From Omphiscola glabra (lineage: Eukaryota; Mollusca; Gastropoda; Lymnaeidae), in assembly GCA_964017045.1 (NCBI GenBank), contig OZ024802.1, forward strand, positions 8,878,435-8,942,434: a stretch of DNA of 64,000 nucleotides, in the 5' to 3' direction. This document shows, in pieces, positions 22,519-34,437 of the stretch. The notes beneath the pieces are model-generated. The model did not search any database. It had not been told where the DNA came from and saw only the letters and a program-made list of their open reading frames with translations. The translations under genes and the position numbers were made by a program. The stretch's first letter is position 1. Each line of letters opens with the position of its first letter.

Positions 22519-23336
22519 ATTATTTCGGTTTATGGTGCAATAGCTTACAAATAATAAGATGTATTATTTCAGTTCATGGTGTGTAGCATACAGATAATTC
22601 GATATATTATTTCAGTTAATGGTGTAGTAGCATACAGATAATACGATATATTATTTCAGTTCATGGTGTAGTATCATACAGATATACGATATCTTTTTTC
22701 AGTTCATGGTGTAGTAGCATACAGATATACGATATGTTATTTCAGTTCATGGTATAGTAGCATACAGATAATACGATATATTATTTCAGTTCATGGTGTA
22801 GTAGCATACCGATAATACGATATATTATTTCAGTTCATGGTGTAGTAGTATACAGATAATACGATATATTATTTCAGTTCATGGTGTAGTAGCATACAGA
22901 TAATACGATATATTATTTCAGTTCATGGTGTAGTAGCATACAGATAATACGATGTATTATTTCAGTTCATGGTGTAGTAGCATACAGATAATACGATAAT
23001 ATCATTTCAGTTCATGGTGTAGTAGCATACAGATAATACGATAATATCATTTCAGTTCATGGTGTAGTAGCATACAGATAATACGATTTATTATTTCAGT
23101 TCATGGTGTAGTAGCATACAGATAATACGATATATTATTTCAGTTCGTGGTGTAGTAGCATACAGATAATACGATATATTATTTCAGTTCATGGTGTAGT
23201 AGCATACAGATATACGATATATTTTTTCAGTTCATGGTGTAGTAGCATACAGATAATACGATATATTATTTCAGTTAATGGTGTAGTAGCATACAGATAA
23301 TACGATATATTATTTCAGTTCATGGTGTAGTAGCAA
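22519..23336. repeat. 44-bp minisatellite, about 18 copies
   Basis: Unit contains ttatttcagttcatggtgta and gtagcatacagataatacga. Some units lose two bases (gatatacga) or carry gataatatcattt; these variants occur in adjacent pairs, indicating local duplication. Confidence 0.96.
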
Positions 23337-23522
23337 ACAAGCGATAAGATGTTTTCATCAAAATAAAACACTCTTTAAGAAGAAAAAAACACGTACAAGT
23401 TTAAAAGAATTTACAACTTTAAAAAAATTATACTTCTATTTTCTGTCCATGCGTGTTCCTCCGTGCGCTCTCAATAATTAAAATGATGTTTAGGATTAGT
23501 TGGGTAAAATTACAAGAATCTC

Positions 23523-23650
23523 TTGACACCGTGTCACGCGTGAGTTAGAGCTCATTGACACTGTGTCACGCGTGAGTTAGAGCTCATTGACACTGTGTCA
23601 CGCGTGAGTTAGAGCTCATTGACACTGTGTCACGCGTGAGTTAGAGCTCA
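23523..23650. repeat. 32-bp palindrome-rich tandem repeat, 4 copies
   Basis: Each unit holds three short palindromes: gacactgtgtc (odd-centred), cacgcgtg and gagctc. Copies are almost identical. Confidence 0.95.
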
Positions 23651-23720
23651 AAGACAATTCTATCTGTGTAAAAACTCTCAGTATGTTTTCGTGGGAAAAT
23701 TTTTAGTTTCATAACTCATC

Positions 23721-23820
23721 ACCTGATTAGGCACATGATTAGGCACATGATTAGGCACATGATTAGGCACATGATTAGGCACATGATTAGGCACATGATT
23801 AGGCACATGACGAGGCACAT
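23721..23820. repeat. 12-bp minisatellite, about 8 copies
   Basis: Unit atgattaggcac, first copy acctgattagg and last copy atgacgaggcac. Confidence 0.95.
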
Positions 23821-23853
23821 TATGGTTGTAGAAACGCATTGTTCAATGTAAAT

Positions 23854-23956
23854 ATGAGTATGTGTGGTCTAGAAGGTAGAGTGTGAACCATGAGTATGTG
23901 TGGTCTAGAAGGTAGAATGTGAACCATGAGTATGTGTGGTCTAGAAAGTAGAGTGT
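23854..23956. repeat. 36-bp tandem repeat, about 2.8 copies
   Basis: Unit contains tgagtatgtgtggtctagaa and ggtagagtgtgaacca. Confidence 0.92.
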
Positions 23957-24092
23957 TTCCATATCAATGTAGCCATGACAAGGTTTTTATATCAATGTAG
24001 CCATGACAGATTTTCCATATCAATGTAGCCATGAAAGGGTTTCTACGTCAATGTAGCCATGCAGTGTTTACAGATCGATGTAGCCATGTCAG
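23956..24092. repeat. About 27-29 bp tandem repeat, 5 copies
   Basis: Unit core atatcaatgtagccatgaca with variable linkers (aggtttt, gattttcc, aagggtttctac, cagtgtttac). It follows the 36-bp repeat directly. Confidence 0.9.
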
Positions 24093-24490
24093 TGAGGGGG
24101 AAAAACAGTGTCATACTTTCCATTAGAGCCGCGCATTGATTTCCATTCAACAATTATCAAAATCAAAAGGTCTTAACGCTTTTCAAATTTTACTGGTAAC
24201 CAACATAATATTACAGTAAGTCAAGGGTCCTTTAGAGCCAGTGATAGAAAGGGTCAATAGTGTGCCCAGCTAACTGCTAATGGCACCCGCACTGTCTCTG
24301 CTTATAACCACTTTACAAATCATGATAAAGGGGTTGACACGTCTCGTACTGTTGATAATAGTGGACACGTTGTCCTATACGTAGCCGTGGCCTTCGGAGT
24401 GTTAAAAATGTCAACATATTCAGATTTGAATGTTCACAGCAATGAACTTCCCTCTGACGGACTAGTTCCCTGCGATTTTATTAAAATGGA
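24093..24490. other. Unique spacer, no gene seen
   Basis: Ordinary-composition DNA without recognisable signals. An open frame enters the next array from here but has no supporting domain. Confidence 0.5.
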
Positions 24491-24780
24491 ATCACAAAGA
24501 TTACCCAAATCACAAAGATTACCCAAATCACAAAGATTACCCAAATCACAAAGATTACCCAAATCACAAAGATTACCCAAATCACAAAGATTACCCAAAT
24601 CACAAATATTACCCAAATCACAAAGATTACCAAAACCACAAATATTACCCAAATCACAAAGATTACCCAAATCACAAATATTACACAAATCACAAAGATT
24701 ACCCAAATCATAAAGATTACCCAAATCACAAAGATTACCCAAATCACAAAGATTACCCAAATCACAAAGATTACCAAATC
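24491..24780. repeat. 18-bp minisatellite, about 16 copies
   Basis: Unit acaaagattacccaaatc with variants (acaaatatt, taaagatt, ccaaaaccac). A decayed tail reaches about 24870. Frames on both strands are open because of the period. Confidence 0.96.
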
Positions 24781-25013
24781 ACAATGAGTGCAATATTACC
24801 CAATACTCCTTGATTAAAAGGATTACCAAATACTCACCGATTAAGATGATTACCAGAAATCTTAATGATTACAAGGATTGCCCCCCCCCCCCCTCCCCCC
24901 AAAAACCTCGAACTGAAGACATTTGATTTTATAAAGCAAAAATTGAGAACGTCAAAACAGAGGCGAATGACCTCTGACCCTCAGATTTCCGCAATATTTT
25001 ATATTTTCAAAAA

Positions 25014-25510
25014 ACCTCCTCTGGCATGACTAAGTTTAAGCTAAATACCTCCTCTGGCATGGCTAGGTTTAGGCTAAATACCTCCTCTGGCATGGCTAGG
25101 TTTAGGCTAAATGCCTCCTCTGGCATGGCTATGTTTAAGCTACATACCTCCTCTGGCATGGCTAGGTTTAGGCTAAATGCCTCCTCTGGTATTGCTATGT
25201 TTAAGCTAAATGCCTCCTCTGGTATGGCTATGTTTAAGCTACATACCTCCTCTGGAAGGCTAGGCTTAGGCTCAACCTCCTCTGGCATGGCTATGTTTAA
25301 GCTAAATACCTCCTCTGGTATAGATATGTTTAAGCTAAATACCTCCTCTGGTATGTCTATGTTTAGGCTAAATACATCCTCTGGTATGGCTATGTTTAAG
25401 CTAAATACCTCCTCTGGTATGGCTATGTTTAGGCTAAATACCTCCTCTAGTATGGCTATGTTTAAGCTAAATACCTCCTCTGGTATGACTATGTTTAAGC
25501 TAAATACCTC
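25014..25510. repeat. 33-bp minisatellite, 15 copies
   Basis: Unit contains aatacctcctctggcatggc and taggtttaggct; one copy is shortened near 25253-25280. The plus frame reads MAMFKLNTSSG per unit. A pre-array C-tract (about 24880-24900) separates it from the previous array. Confidence 0.96.
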
Positions 25511-25794
25511 GTTATAAATAGTGCCTATGCCTTGGAGTTTTTTCAGTGTTATTTTTAGCCTCCAGCACACTTGTCTTCGCTCTAGTATGGCCTTGATACT
25601 GACGTCGCCGAGCGAATGGCTTTGTCATTCCATGCCCACCCCTCCTTTGGTTGGGAAAAGGTTGTTTACGTTCGAATTATCCTAAAGAAGGCCATTAAAT
25701 GACGCAATTTCTAACATGTCTGCATTAGAACGCTCTGACTTAGTTTTTTTATATAGTCTGCGTTCTTTCTTAGCAGCCAGACATAATTGGGAGA

Positions 25795-26442
25795 GCACGA
25801 CATAGATAGACAGAAAGAGAAATAGATAGACAGAGCGAGAAATAGATAGACAGAGCGAGACATATATAGACAGAGCGGGACATCGAAAGACAGAGCGAGA
25901 AATAGATAAAGAGAGCGAGAAATAGATAGACAGAGCGAGACATATATAGACAGAGCGGGACATCGATAGACAGAGCGAGAAATAGATAGACAGAGCGAGA
26001 CATATATAGACAGAGCGGGGCATCGATAGACAGAGGGAGAAATAGATAGACAGAGCGAGACATATATAGACAGAGCGGGACATCGATAGACAGAGCGAGA
26101 AATAGATAGACAGAGGGAGACATAGATAGACAGAGCGGGACATCGATAGACAGAGCGAGAAATAGATAGACAGAGCGAGAAATAGATAGACAGAGCGAGA
26201 CATCGATAGACAGAGCGAGACATATATAGACAGAGGGAGACATAGATAGACAGAGCGAGACATATATAGACAGAGGGAGACATAGATAGACAGAGCGGGA
26301 CATCGATAGACAGGGCGAGAAATACATAGACAGAGCGAGAAATAGATAGACAGAGCGAGACATCGATAGACAAAGCGAGACATAGATAGACAGATCGAGA
26401 CATAGATAGACAGAGCGAGACATAGGTGGACATAGCGAAACA
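25795..26442. repeat. 20-bp minisatellite with 60-bp higher order, about 32 copies
   Basis: Unit atagatagacagagcgagac. Three monomer types (agaaat, agacatat, gggacatcg) alternate, giving a 60-bp repeat between about 25840 and 26160. Open minus frames (SRSVYLCLALSIYVS) are artefacts. Confidence 0.96.
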
Positions 26443-27227
26443 GTCAGCGAGAGTGATGGGAGATTTATTTTTTTATTTTCAAAACTTTTTATAATTATGT
26501 GTTTTTATAAATTAATATTTACATTTCCAGGATCGGTGCTTTTCCCTTGCTGTAAGTTGATACATTTTTTTTGTTTCTGTATTGTTTTTTCAGTCCTTTG
26601 TTATGTATTGTTTATTACATGAGTAAAAATCTGAACATAGATCATATCTTTAAACCATAATGAACGTACCATACCCCCTTCTCTGATATGGCTATGCTTA
26701 AGATTGCACTCATCACAACCCTACGTTTTTTATGGAGGCGGAGTTAAACTCTCCAAGACCATCATTAAAATCGTTATTTTCCTCTGGTGTCAAAATCTGT
26801 TAGCCATAATAGCAAATACCCCCTTATTATTTTATCACACATGGTCCCCGAGGCATGACTTGTTTATGACAGTTGCTAGGCAACTGGGAGGATAATCCCT
26901 GGTCGTGAACTTTAACCCCCGGCAATTTCCTAAAGGTTTCTGAGAGGAAGTAGATAATTATATTTGGCCGTCAACACCCAGAAGGAACAAGGGGGACGAG
27001 GGTTTGAAAGGTTCCCGAAGAAAGATTGGAGATTTTGGAGGTCTCAAAATAATATTATGGTCTACCGATTTAAAGACGAATTTATTCTTTGAAGAGTTTT
27101 AAAATGTAAAAGAAAAAATAATTAAAATTAAAGACGATACATATTTATGAACATATGTTCAGTTAAAACATCAACAGTTTTCAATAAATGTTGAAGTTTA
27201 AAGGAGACTCATTACCTAGCATTATTA
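26443..27227. other. Unique region with an RFX X-box
   Basis: No coding exon recognised. It contains a perfect X-box palindrome at 26872-26884, listed separately. Confidence 0.5.
26872..26884. promoter_or_regulatory. RFX X-box palindrome
   Basis: GTTGCTAGGCAAC is a perfect inverted repeat and fits the RFX X-box pattern with a 1-bp spacer. Such sites are typical of promoters of ciliary genes in animals. No adjacent gene could be read. Confidence 0.4.
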
Positions 27228-27506
27228 TCCCCCTCTTGACACCACCAGTTTAGCACTGTTAGCGCTACCCTCCTTCACACCACCACTTTAGCACTGTTAG
27301 CCATACCCTCATTCACACCACCACTTTAGCACTGTTAGCCATACCCTCCTTCACACCACCACTTTAGCACTGTTAGCCATACCCTCCTTCACACCACCAC
27401 TTTAGCACTGTTAGCCATACCCTCCTTCACACCACCAGTTTAGCACTGTTAGCACTACCCTCCTTCACACCACCACTTTAGCACTGTTAGCCATAACCTC
27501 ATCCAC
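27228..27506. repeat. About 38-bp minisatellite, 7 copies
   Basis: Unit contains cttcacaccaccactttagc and actgttagccataccct. The array is followed by degenerate cacttcacatacaacccc-type repeats to about 27920. Confidence 0.94.
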
Positions 27507-28863
27507 AAAGTAACACACGCACCATTTCAACTTTATTTAACTTAACTTACCACCCAAAAATCACTTTACATACGAACCCTACCTCATTTTGACATACAAT
27601 CACAACACCACTTCACATACAACCCCTAACCCTCTTAAATACCAACTCAGCCCCTTCACATATCACCCTTACGCACATTGCCCATACATCACCTACCCAC
27701 CACGTCAATTAACAACTCTAACTCACTTCAAATACGACCCCTACACCCCCCTCACATAACATCTCTACCATCCATACTCCACTTCATATACCAACCATAC
27801 ACCACTTCACATACCACCCTTACACCACTTCACACACACACACACACCCATACACTACTTCACACAACAGCCCTACTCAGTTCAAGTTCTACCGTCACCC
27901 GTTCCCACACACATACAACCACATCCACGCAACAATTGGCATTTGTTGATCCCTATAACAATCTGCCAAAAATACCCAACATTATAATAACGACCCCATT
28001 AGCGTGAGTAAAACTCCAACACGGGCATCATGACCACAAACAACAAAACAAATCCTTATCGGGGGCTACGCCTTCGATATATCTATCTTGTTATTATTCT
28101 GAACAAAAAAGGTCTCTTCCACGCGGTCTCTCCATCGTTAGATCTAAAACGGAGATGCCAGATTTTTCATCGAATTAATCAAATCTCCAGAAAGACGTGA
28201 TCAATGCCTGGTCACAATCGGCCGCACGTTAGACATTCTTTTTCGAGTGCTTCTTGCATTCGAAAAAATGTACTCTTAATTTCGCCCCTGGATTGGGGGT
28301 GGCTGTATCAGAGTCAAAGTTTAGCCCTACCCACTTCCCCTTACACATAGAAGCAACCCTGTGGGGATGGGGGGAGATTGGTGAAGGGGCTGGACAAGAT
28401 GTCACTCTCTGGCTCCAGGCATCGACTCAGATTTATTTTTTTGTTTAATATTTTTTAAAGCACACGGGTTGTTGGCAAAAATAAGTTTAAGTAGCTAAAT
28501 TATTTTACATGTTTACAGGGCAAACAAATACAGTGAAGATGAGGGTGGCTTGTAAGCAAGCGTACTTTCCACCATGATTAATCCACTGTATAAACTATAG
28601 TTACAATAAAACCAGTTACCAAGCGCTCTGAACAAAGAAATTGATCATAAACTAATTTAGAAACATCAAAATCTGATCAAGATAAATGTTTATTGTGATT
28701 TCAGCCACATGCCGAAAGTTTAAACTAAAAATAATTTAGCTACTTAGATTTATTTTATATTACATAAAGAAAATGAGATCATTTTAAAAGCAATTCTTAT
28801 ACAAGTTATGAGAGCTTTATGATGTCATCTTGTTAGTTAGGATGTAACTATGGGTCTCTTTGC
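27507..28863. other. Degenerate CA-rich repeats, then unique DNA
   Basis: The left part (to about 27920) is a decayed, C/A-rich repeat with a (CA)n at 27832-27848. The rest has no recognised gene; open frames here are short and lack motifs. Confidence 0.5.
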
Positions 28864-29082
28864 GCGTACTTTCATGTCAATGTGTGCGTAGCTACATGTC
28901 ATTTTGTTATGACTACATGTACCAACATATGATTTTGTGTGTAACTATATGTCTTTTTGCGTGTAATTTGATGTCATTTTGTGTGTGGCTTCATGTGTGT
29001 AACTACGCGTCATTTTCTGAGTACCTACATGTCACTTTGTGTAACCTACACGCCATTTGACTTGTTTCTTCATATCACTTGG
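28864..29082. repeat. Degenerate 20-24 bp minisatellite
   Basis: Repeating tacatgtcattttgtgtgta with heavy decay, about 10 copies. Confidence 0.8.
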
Positions 29083-29919
29083 AGAGACACTCAACGTATA
29101 ACAAATTTACTCCAAAAATCTAACCCTCTGGCATTAGAGTAAATGTTAAGATGAGCTGAAGCACTAAAGGACGTAAGTTAAAGCAGTGTCCAGTTACTGT
29201 CATTAATTCTATTGTCGACGATTCCGAAAGGGAAATTTGAAATTTGCATTGGACAAAAGCAAAGAAAAATAACACTATAAAATAAGATACCTGCTAATAA
29301 TAGAGAAAGATTTCAGAATGAGTTGACAGATTCATTTCGAGTTAAATTTTGCAGAAAATAGAAAAACTAGATATGTGTAAGCTTGAATAAAAAGACAGGA
29401 CAATGACATATGTACCTTTCGGCTACGAGCCTTCGGTGGCAGATAGAACACATGGAAATACGACAACAAAAGTAGAATATTTAAATACTTAAGTGATCGC
29501 CATTGTTATTGCCGAAAGTTGAATTTTTCAAAACATAGATTACAGGAAGTGGAAGAATATATGTATTGTTCCGGTGAAAAATCAGGACTTAAATCTTTAA
29601 CCTACAAAATTATTTTGGAGATAAAATATAAGAAATTAGAAAAGAAATACGGGGAAACTGATAATCATTATTAGGAGACTATTGGATTAATTCCAATTAA
29701 ATTTTGCAACAGGATTTACCTGCGTTCTGTTACGAGGCATTCGTGTCAGTTGGATCAACCACATCATCACTTACCTGGATTTGATCAATATTTATTATCG
29801 CGATGGTATACAACCATTTTGGGGAGGTTTCTTGAGACAAATACAAAAAAATATTATTTTAATATGCAATTGTAGCCGAGGCTTTTGTAAAGTATGCATC
29901 TGGTTTCCTATAGACACAA

Positions 29920-30135
29920 ATTACGTCACGTGAAACAAGTCACATGACCCCAGAAGTCGATCTTTTTACTCTTTTTGTTGTCATTGGTTGCGCGGCCGTG
30001 AACAAATTAGTACAAAGTAGAATATCCTGTAATCTAAATAGACCGGAAACTAACGTACCATCTTCGATGCGCATGATCAGCGAATAACCTACATAAAATA
30101 CAACAAGGAAATGTGAACTACTGTTATAATTTAAG
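29920..30135 (+). promoter_or_regulatory. Candidate housekeeping-type promoter
   Basis: In order: CACGTG E-box in acgtcacgtg (29927-29932), M-box-like TCACATGACC (29940-29949), inverted CCAAT (attgg, 29983-29987) next to gcgcggcc, an ETS-type ACCGGAAAC (30042-30050), and an atgcgcatg half NRF1 site (about 30067). These sites lead to aagATGGCGggc, which fits the YY1 initiator found at many animal start codons. No TATA box is seen. The cluster is directly visible; the promoter role is inferred. Confidence 0.42.
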
Positions 30136-30157
30136 ATGGCGGGCCATTTCTCGAGTG
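30136..30157 (+). CDS. Candidate first coding exon (partial, 7 codons plus 1 nt)
   Basis: ATG GCG GGC CAT TTC TCG AGT G, reading MAGHFSS and then a split codon, followed at once by the splice-donor consensus G|GTAAGC (30157/30158). The ATG sits in a YY1-like context downstream of the motif cluster at 29920-30135. The downstream exons are not identifiable by eye in this window; many arrays follow, so the intron would be long or the signal is chance. The protein is not recognised. Without splicing the frame soon stops. Confidence 0.3.
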
Positions 30158-30312
30158 GTAAGCTTTGAAACATGATCCTATTGTATCAGTAAAGAGTACA
30201 TTGGGGCTTATTTGCGTTATAGACTTAAGCTTGGATTTGGCATAACGGGTAAATAAGGGAATTATTAAAGCTGTATACAGTTATGGATAAAATGTACGTT
30301 ACAACATTACAA

Positions 30313-30503
30313 GGGCATGCTTGTGATGTTTCAATGAACAGTGTTATACAGGACAGGCTTGTGATGTTTCAATGAACAGTGTTATACATGACAGGCTTGT
30401 GATGTTTCAATGAACAGTGTTATACAGGACAGGCTTGTGATGTTTCAATGTACAGTGTTTTATACAGGACAGGCTTGTGGTGTTTCAATGTAGGACACTG
30501 TTA
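30313..30503. repeat. 38-bp minisatellite, about 5 copies
   Basis: Unit contains ggcttgtgatgtttcaatga and acagtgttatacaggaca; the last copy is degraded. Confidence 0.94.
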
Positions 30504-31012
30504 TAACTTGGAAATGTGGGAGAATAAAATGACTTGAGACCTCCAGCGTTTGTAGCCATAATAATTGATATATTTACGATGTTCAGTGCAGTGATCATAT
30601 CTTTATTAATAAATATATATTTAGCTTTCACGACTTGACTTAACTATTCTCCGATCCAATCCAGTGTTCTGATAAGGACATCAATGGCGCTCAAGATATG
30701 TCCGAAGCCATTTTCCTCTCGTGCTTCAGAGTTAAGCTTATCACATGAAGCTGGCCGGATATCCGGGGCCAAAATGAAACTTAGTTTAACAATCTTCTTT
30801 TTTTTTTTATATACTCTTCCTGTTAGGAAAAAAAAAATTCCATTTAGAGAAAGTTTAATTTAAAGAATTTTTTTAGCAGCCCACCTTTTTGAAAATAAAG
30901 TAAATAGGGCATCGTTTAACATTTGGATGTAGTATCAGCTTTATTAGGTGATACATTTATGTAATGATTTATTAAAAACAATGGAAGCTTTATAACGAAA
31001 GAAGAGACAATT
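30504..31012. other. AT-rich spacer, no gene seen
   Basis: Contains T and A runs near 30798-30830. No recognised feature. Confidence 0.5.
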
Positions 31013-31104
31013 TTAAAGTTAGAAGAATAGATATTAAAGCTAGAAGAATAGATAATAAAGCTAGAAGAATAGATATAAAAGTTAGAAAAATAGATAATAA
31101 AGCT
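31013..31104. repeat. 21-bp minisatellite, about 4.5 copies
   Basis: Unit aaagctagaagaatagatat plus a variable base. Confidence 0.92.
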
Positions 31105-31290
31105 ATTGTCTTAGAAAGTAATGGTGCAACATCCAAAAATCCGTTGCCTTTTAAAAGAAAAGAATGTTGCTTTTGTTGTTTTTGTTTTTAATTTTAGAAT
31201 TTTTTTACAGAATCATAAGAAATGTTCATAGAAAATGTGATATATTTCATCACGTTGTGCGACCCACTTTTTTTTCTGTCTCAGTGTACT

Positions 31291-31360
31291 GATGTCACCC
31301 GTGACACAATGATGTCACCCATGACACAGTTATGTCACCCGTGGCACAATGATGCCACCA
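31291..31360. repeat. 20-bp minisatellite, 3.5 copies
   Basis: Unit gatgtcacccgtgacacaat; each unit has the small inverted repeat gtcacccgtgac. Confidence 0.9.
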
Positions 31361-32193
31361 GCGGTCAGCTTTCAGTTACACGTAACCGAATAACATATCC
31401 GTTGAGTTCATTCGGTAGGAAAAATTAGCTCCATGATACATCATATAAAATGTCTTTCAAACATTAAATAAAATATCTAATAAATATCCTTAATTTTTAG
31501 TAGGATTTGAGGATCTGAACACATATTTTCAAGGTTCGTTCAAAGAAGACCCACCACGTTACTATTGTCTTGTTCTTCACATGACTATGGAGCAATCACG
31601 TGGTGACTTTGCGAAACTAACAATCCATCTTCCGACCGGATATGACAGTTTTTTTCAAGGCTAATGTGACGAAATGAAAGAAAGCTCCTGACATCGGCCC
31701 CGAAATCGAGGTTGGTTTGATACCAACTTTGGTAAATCTGGAAGGAGTTTCTGGGCCCTGGGATTGCCATGATTACACGAGGCTGTCCAACCTCCGGAAT
31801 CACTAAGACGAGGGTCTGTAATCTGCTGTTTTACCGGCTGCATCGGTTCAAGACGATATTAGAATTAAGTCCCTTTGATGGGCGTCGGCTCGTATTTCAA
31901 GGAAATTTTTGCCTCAGAAATAAGGGTAGAGGTAAAAGGGGGGGGGGGGCGCTGGGAGGCTCCAGAATAAAAGGGTGAAAGACCCCGGAATATTGTCGGA
32001 TGAAATCTTAATCATTACTTTAGAAGTTGTCAACACAATAGATGTGACACGCCGCTTCGGTTTCTCTCGTGTCTGCGTATCTCTCTGCATGTCCTCCATT
32101 GTTCTCCCCTTACAAAATACTTTCTCAAAACTTTCTGATATCATTTATTACCCAATCTATTTTTTTTTTAAAATATATCTTATATCTAATTTT
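31361..32193. other. Unique region, no gene recognised
   Basis: Contains a G-run near 31938-31949. Several short overlapping open frames on both strands (31585-31978) have no recognised domain. Confidence 0.45.
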
Positions 32194-32352
32194 AGATGTC
32201 TGTACTTAACTCTTACTTTATCCTTTCTGTTGCTCCGTGCCCCCTCAGATGTCTGTACTTAACTCTTACTTGACCTTTTCTGTTGCTCCGTGCACTCTCA
32301 GATGTCTGTACCTAACTCTTACTTGACCCTTTCTGTTGCTCCGTGCCCTCTC
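32194..32352. repeat. 53-bp tandem repeat, 3 copies
   Basis: Unit starts agatgtctgtacttaactct and ends ctccgtgccctctc; 159 bp is exactly 3 x 53. Confidence 0.95.
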
Positions 32353-32659
32353 AGATGTCTTCTCAACAATATATTTATCCTTTTTTAACAAAAAAATTTG
32401 AAGATTATAAGCGCAAAACCCGTAATCACTTATTAAAACGACTAAAATCTTTAACGCATTTGGCGTCTACATACATAACTATGAGAACATTTTTCGTGCC
32501 TTGTACGGGCTCCGTAATCCTCCAAGTCTCCCATCATCTGCACTCGCCTCAGAGTTCACGTCCTGCTAACGATGGCTGGGGGTCCACAGGTTTGGTGTAA
32601 GGATCCATAGCGTAATAAGCCTGATTAGGGAATCTGTGGTATTTGGAGAAGTCGTACTT
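32353..32659. other. Unique spacer
   Basis: No recognised gene or repeat. Confidence 0.45.
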
Positions 32660-32890
32660 GGACGGGGGTTTGACGTCATCAGGCAACCGTGGCTGGTGTT
32701 TGACGTCATCATGCAAACGGTTGTTGGTGTTTGACGATACCGGGCAGAGGTGTCAGGTGTTTGACGTCATCGGGAAAGAGGTGGCAGGCGTTTGACGTCA
32801 TCAGGCAAACGGTGGTTGGTGTGTGACGTCAACATGCCAAGGTGCAACGGTGGCTGGTGTTTGACGTCATGAGGCAACGGTAAGTGTTAC
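32660..32890. repeat. About 31-bp minisatellite carrying CRE palindromes
   Basis: Seven units of 30-38 bp containing ggtgtttgacgtcatcaggc. Six keep a perfect TGACGTCA (32671, 32701, 32762, 32793, 32824, 32862) and one is tgacgata (32732). The intervening sequence varies more than the palindrome. TGACGTCA is the full CRE bound by CREB/ATF proteins. Confidence 0.93.
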
Positions 32891-33399
32891 GGAAATGGGG
32901 AATGTTTTGATTTATCATTTGGCATCGTGTACCTGAAGCGAGCGGATGAACATTTTATACAACGTCTACCGCCTCCCTTAAGAATAGATGCGTGACTTGA
33001 TTCGAGAGAAGCTGCTGTTCAAACCAGAGAGTACTCTAATTGTATACTGCACTTAATGTTATGTGTTTATAACATCTTAAGATCAAAAATAACTAATATG
33101 ATGTTACTGAATAAATTAAATTTTAAGGGAAAACAAATTTCAGCTGGGTTTTTTTTTTCATAAATTTCCATGAAATTTGTTTGAAAAATTTTGGACACAT
33201 CTTTACAGCAATGATATTTTATATATAGAAATACATATTTATACATACCCATCCGTTTCACTATGATATGATGCCAAAATACAACATGTTTTAGACCTGA
33301 ATTCCTAAAGATGTTTTTGTTGTTGCTTGCGTCAGTCCGTCAAAATGGTTTAGACTTCGAAGGACGAAATAAGAAAACTTGGGATTATTCATTCTAGAA
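32891..33399. other. AT-rich spacer, no gene seen
   Basis: No recognised feature. Confidence 0.45.
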
Positions 33400-33682
33400 T
33401 TACAAGCTAGTTTCGCTTCTCTCCGCGCCGCGGACACCCCAAAGGGAACTTCACATGGGGATGATACAGCTTGGTGCCAGTGGCGTCGTAGGCGTTTTCG
33501 GAGTGTTTCATTGTATTAATTTAATCCGGGATTGAATTCAGAGTTGCCTTCTCTTAGATGAGTTGCCGTCCAAGGTTAACGAGTCCCATCCACCTGGGGT
33601 GCTGGTGGTGTTTTTGCTTTACTAGGTTTTGGTGGAAATTGAACTCCAGACTCAATTTAGACCACTCGACCACCCAGCATCC
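33400..33682 (-). mobile_element. tRNA-derived SINE, copy 2
   Basis: Read on minus it starts ggatgctgggtggtcgagtg, passes a B-box-like ggagttcaatttccacc, then accaccagcacccc, tgggactcgttaaccttgg and ctcatctaagagaagg, as in the copy at 10598-10890. The 3' part (gaaacactccgaaaacgcc, agctgtatcatcccc, ggcgcggagagaagc) also aligns with that copy. The right plus-strand boundary is the tRNA-like head. Confidence 0.8.
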
Positions 33683-34437
33683 ATTCTTATAGCTATTAAC
33701 AAATTTGTCGGTTCACTAGAAATCACTAGGAAAAAAAAAAGTACAAATTCAAGAAGGAATGTAAAGAGTTAATGAATGTTTAAATCTGCATCAAACTAAA
33801 AATCGATTGCCTATTGCATCATATGTGGAACTTTCTGTTCAAATCTCAAACATTGATGACTATGGTAAAATATAAACAGGTTTTCCCACTCAAAGAGAGT
33901 AGCAGATACGTAAAGCTCAAGGTCAAGGGCTCAGCATCACCCCACCTCATTTGCCAAGCTATTAAAATAAGAAGATAAAATCAAATATTTAAAACTCGAA
34001 AATCCTCATTTATTATTGAAATATGATTGGACCACCGTTAAAGGTTAAGGTCAAGGCTTGGGCATGTGTGGAGATAAGGACGCTTCTGAAAGTTTTGAAG
34101 GGGTTAACAAGGGACGTCAGAAAATTGCTGGTTAACTCTTTGGGCTTAGACCTGGGACAGGTTGAAAAAGAAGAAATCTAAGAGAACATGTAAGAGATAA
34201 GAGGGCTGAAGAAATCTAAGAGATAAAATGTAAGAGATAGGGGTCTGACCCGCTTCTGTGAGCGTACGAATCCGCTCATGGGATTCATTAAACATGCCCA
34301 GAGAGGGTTGAATATCATCTTTGGTTTCAGTGCGTGGATTAATGTAAGCGCCATGAGTTATGGCCCTTATCAATTTATACTGATCTAATATTATGCGAAA
34401 TTTATTTTAGGTTCTAAGGTGTGGACTAAGGAAAGGC
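33683..34437. other. Unique region, no gene seen
   Basis: Contains two aaggtcaagg motifs (about 33918 and 34049) and a duplicated aatctaagaga/aacatgtaagagata segment near 34175-34240. No gene recognised. Confidence 0.45.

Larger units (their letters stand above)
29083..30312. other. Unique region containing the best promoter candidate
   Basis: AT-rich, no repeats. The right part (29920-30160) carries the cluster of promoter motifs and the candidate first exon described separately. Confidence 0.5.

Noticed and set aside
22519..23336. CRISPR-like array of 44-bp units
   Set aside because: No unique spacers; units are contiguous tandem copies in a eukaryotic context.
23721..23820. Telomere-like TTAGG repeats
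   Set aside because: The unit is atgattaggcac (12 bp), not a telomeric hexamer or pentamer array.
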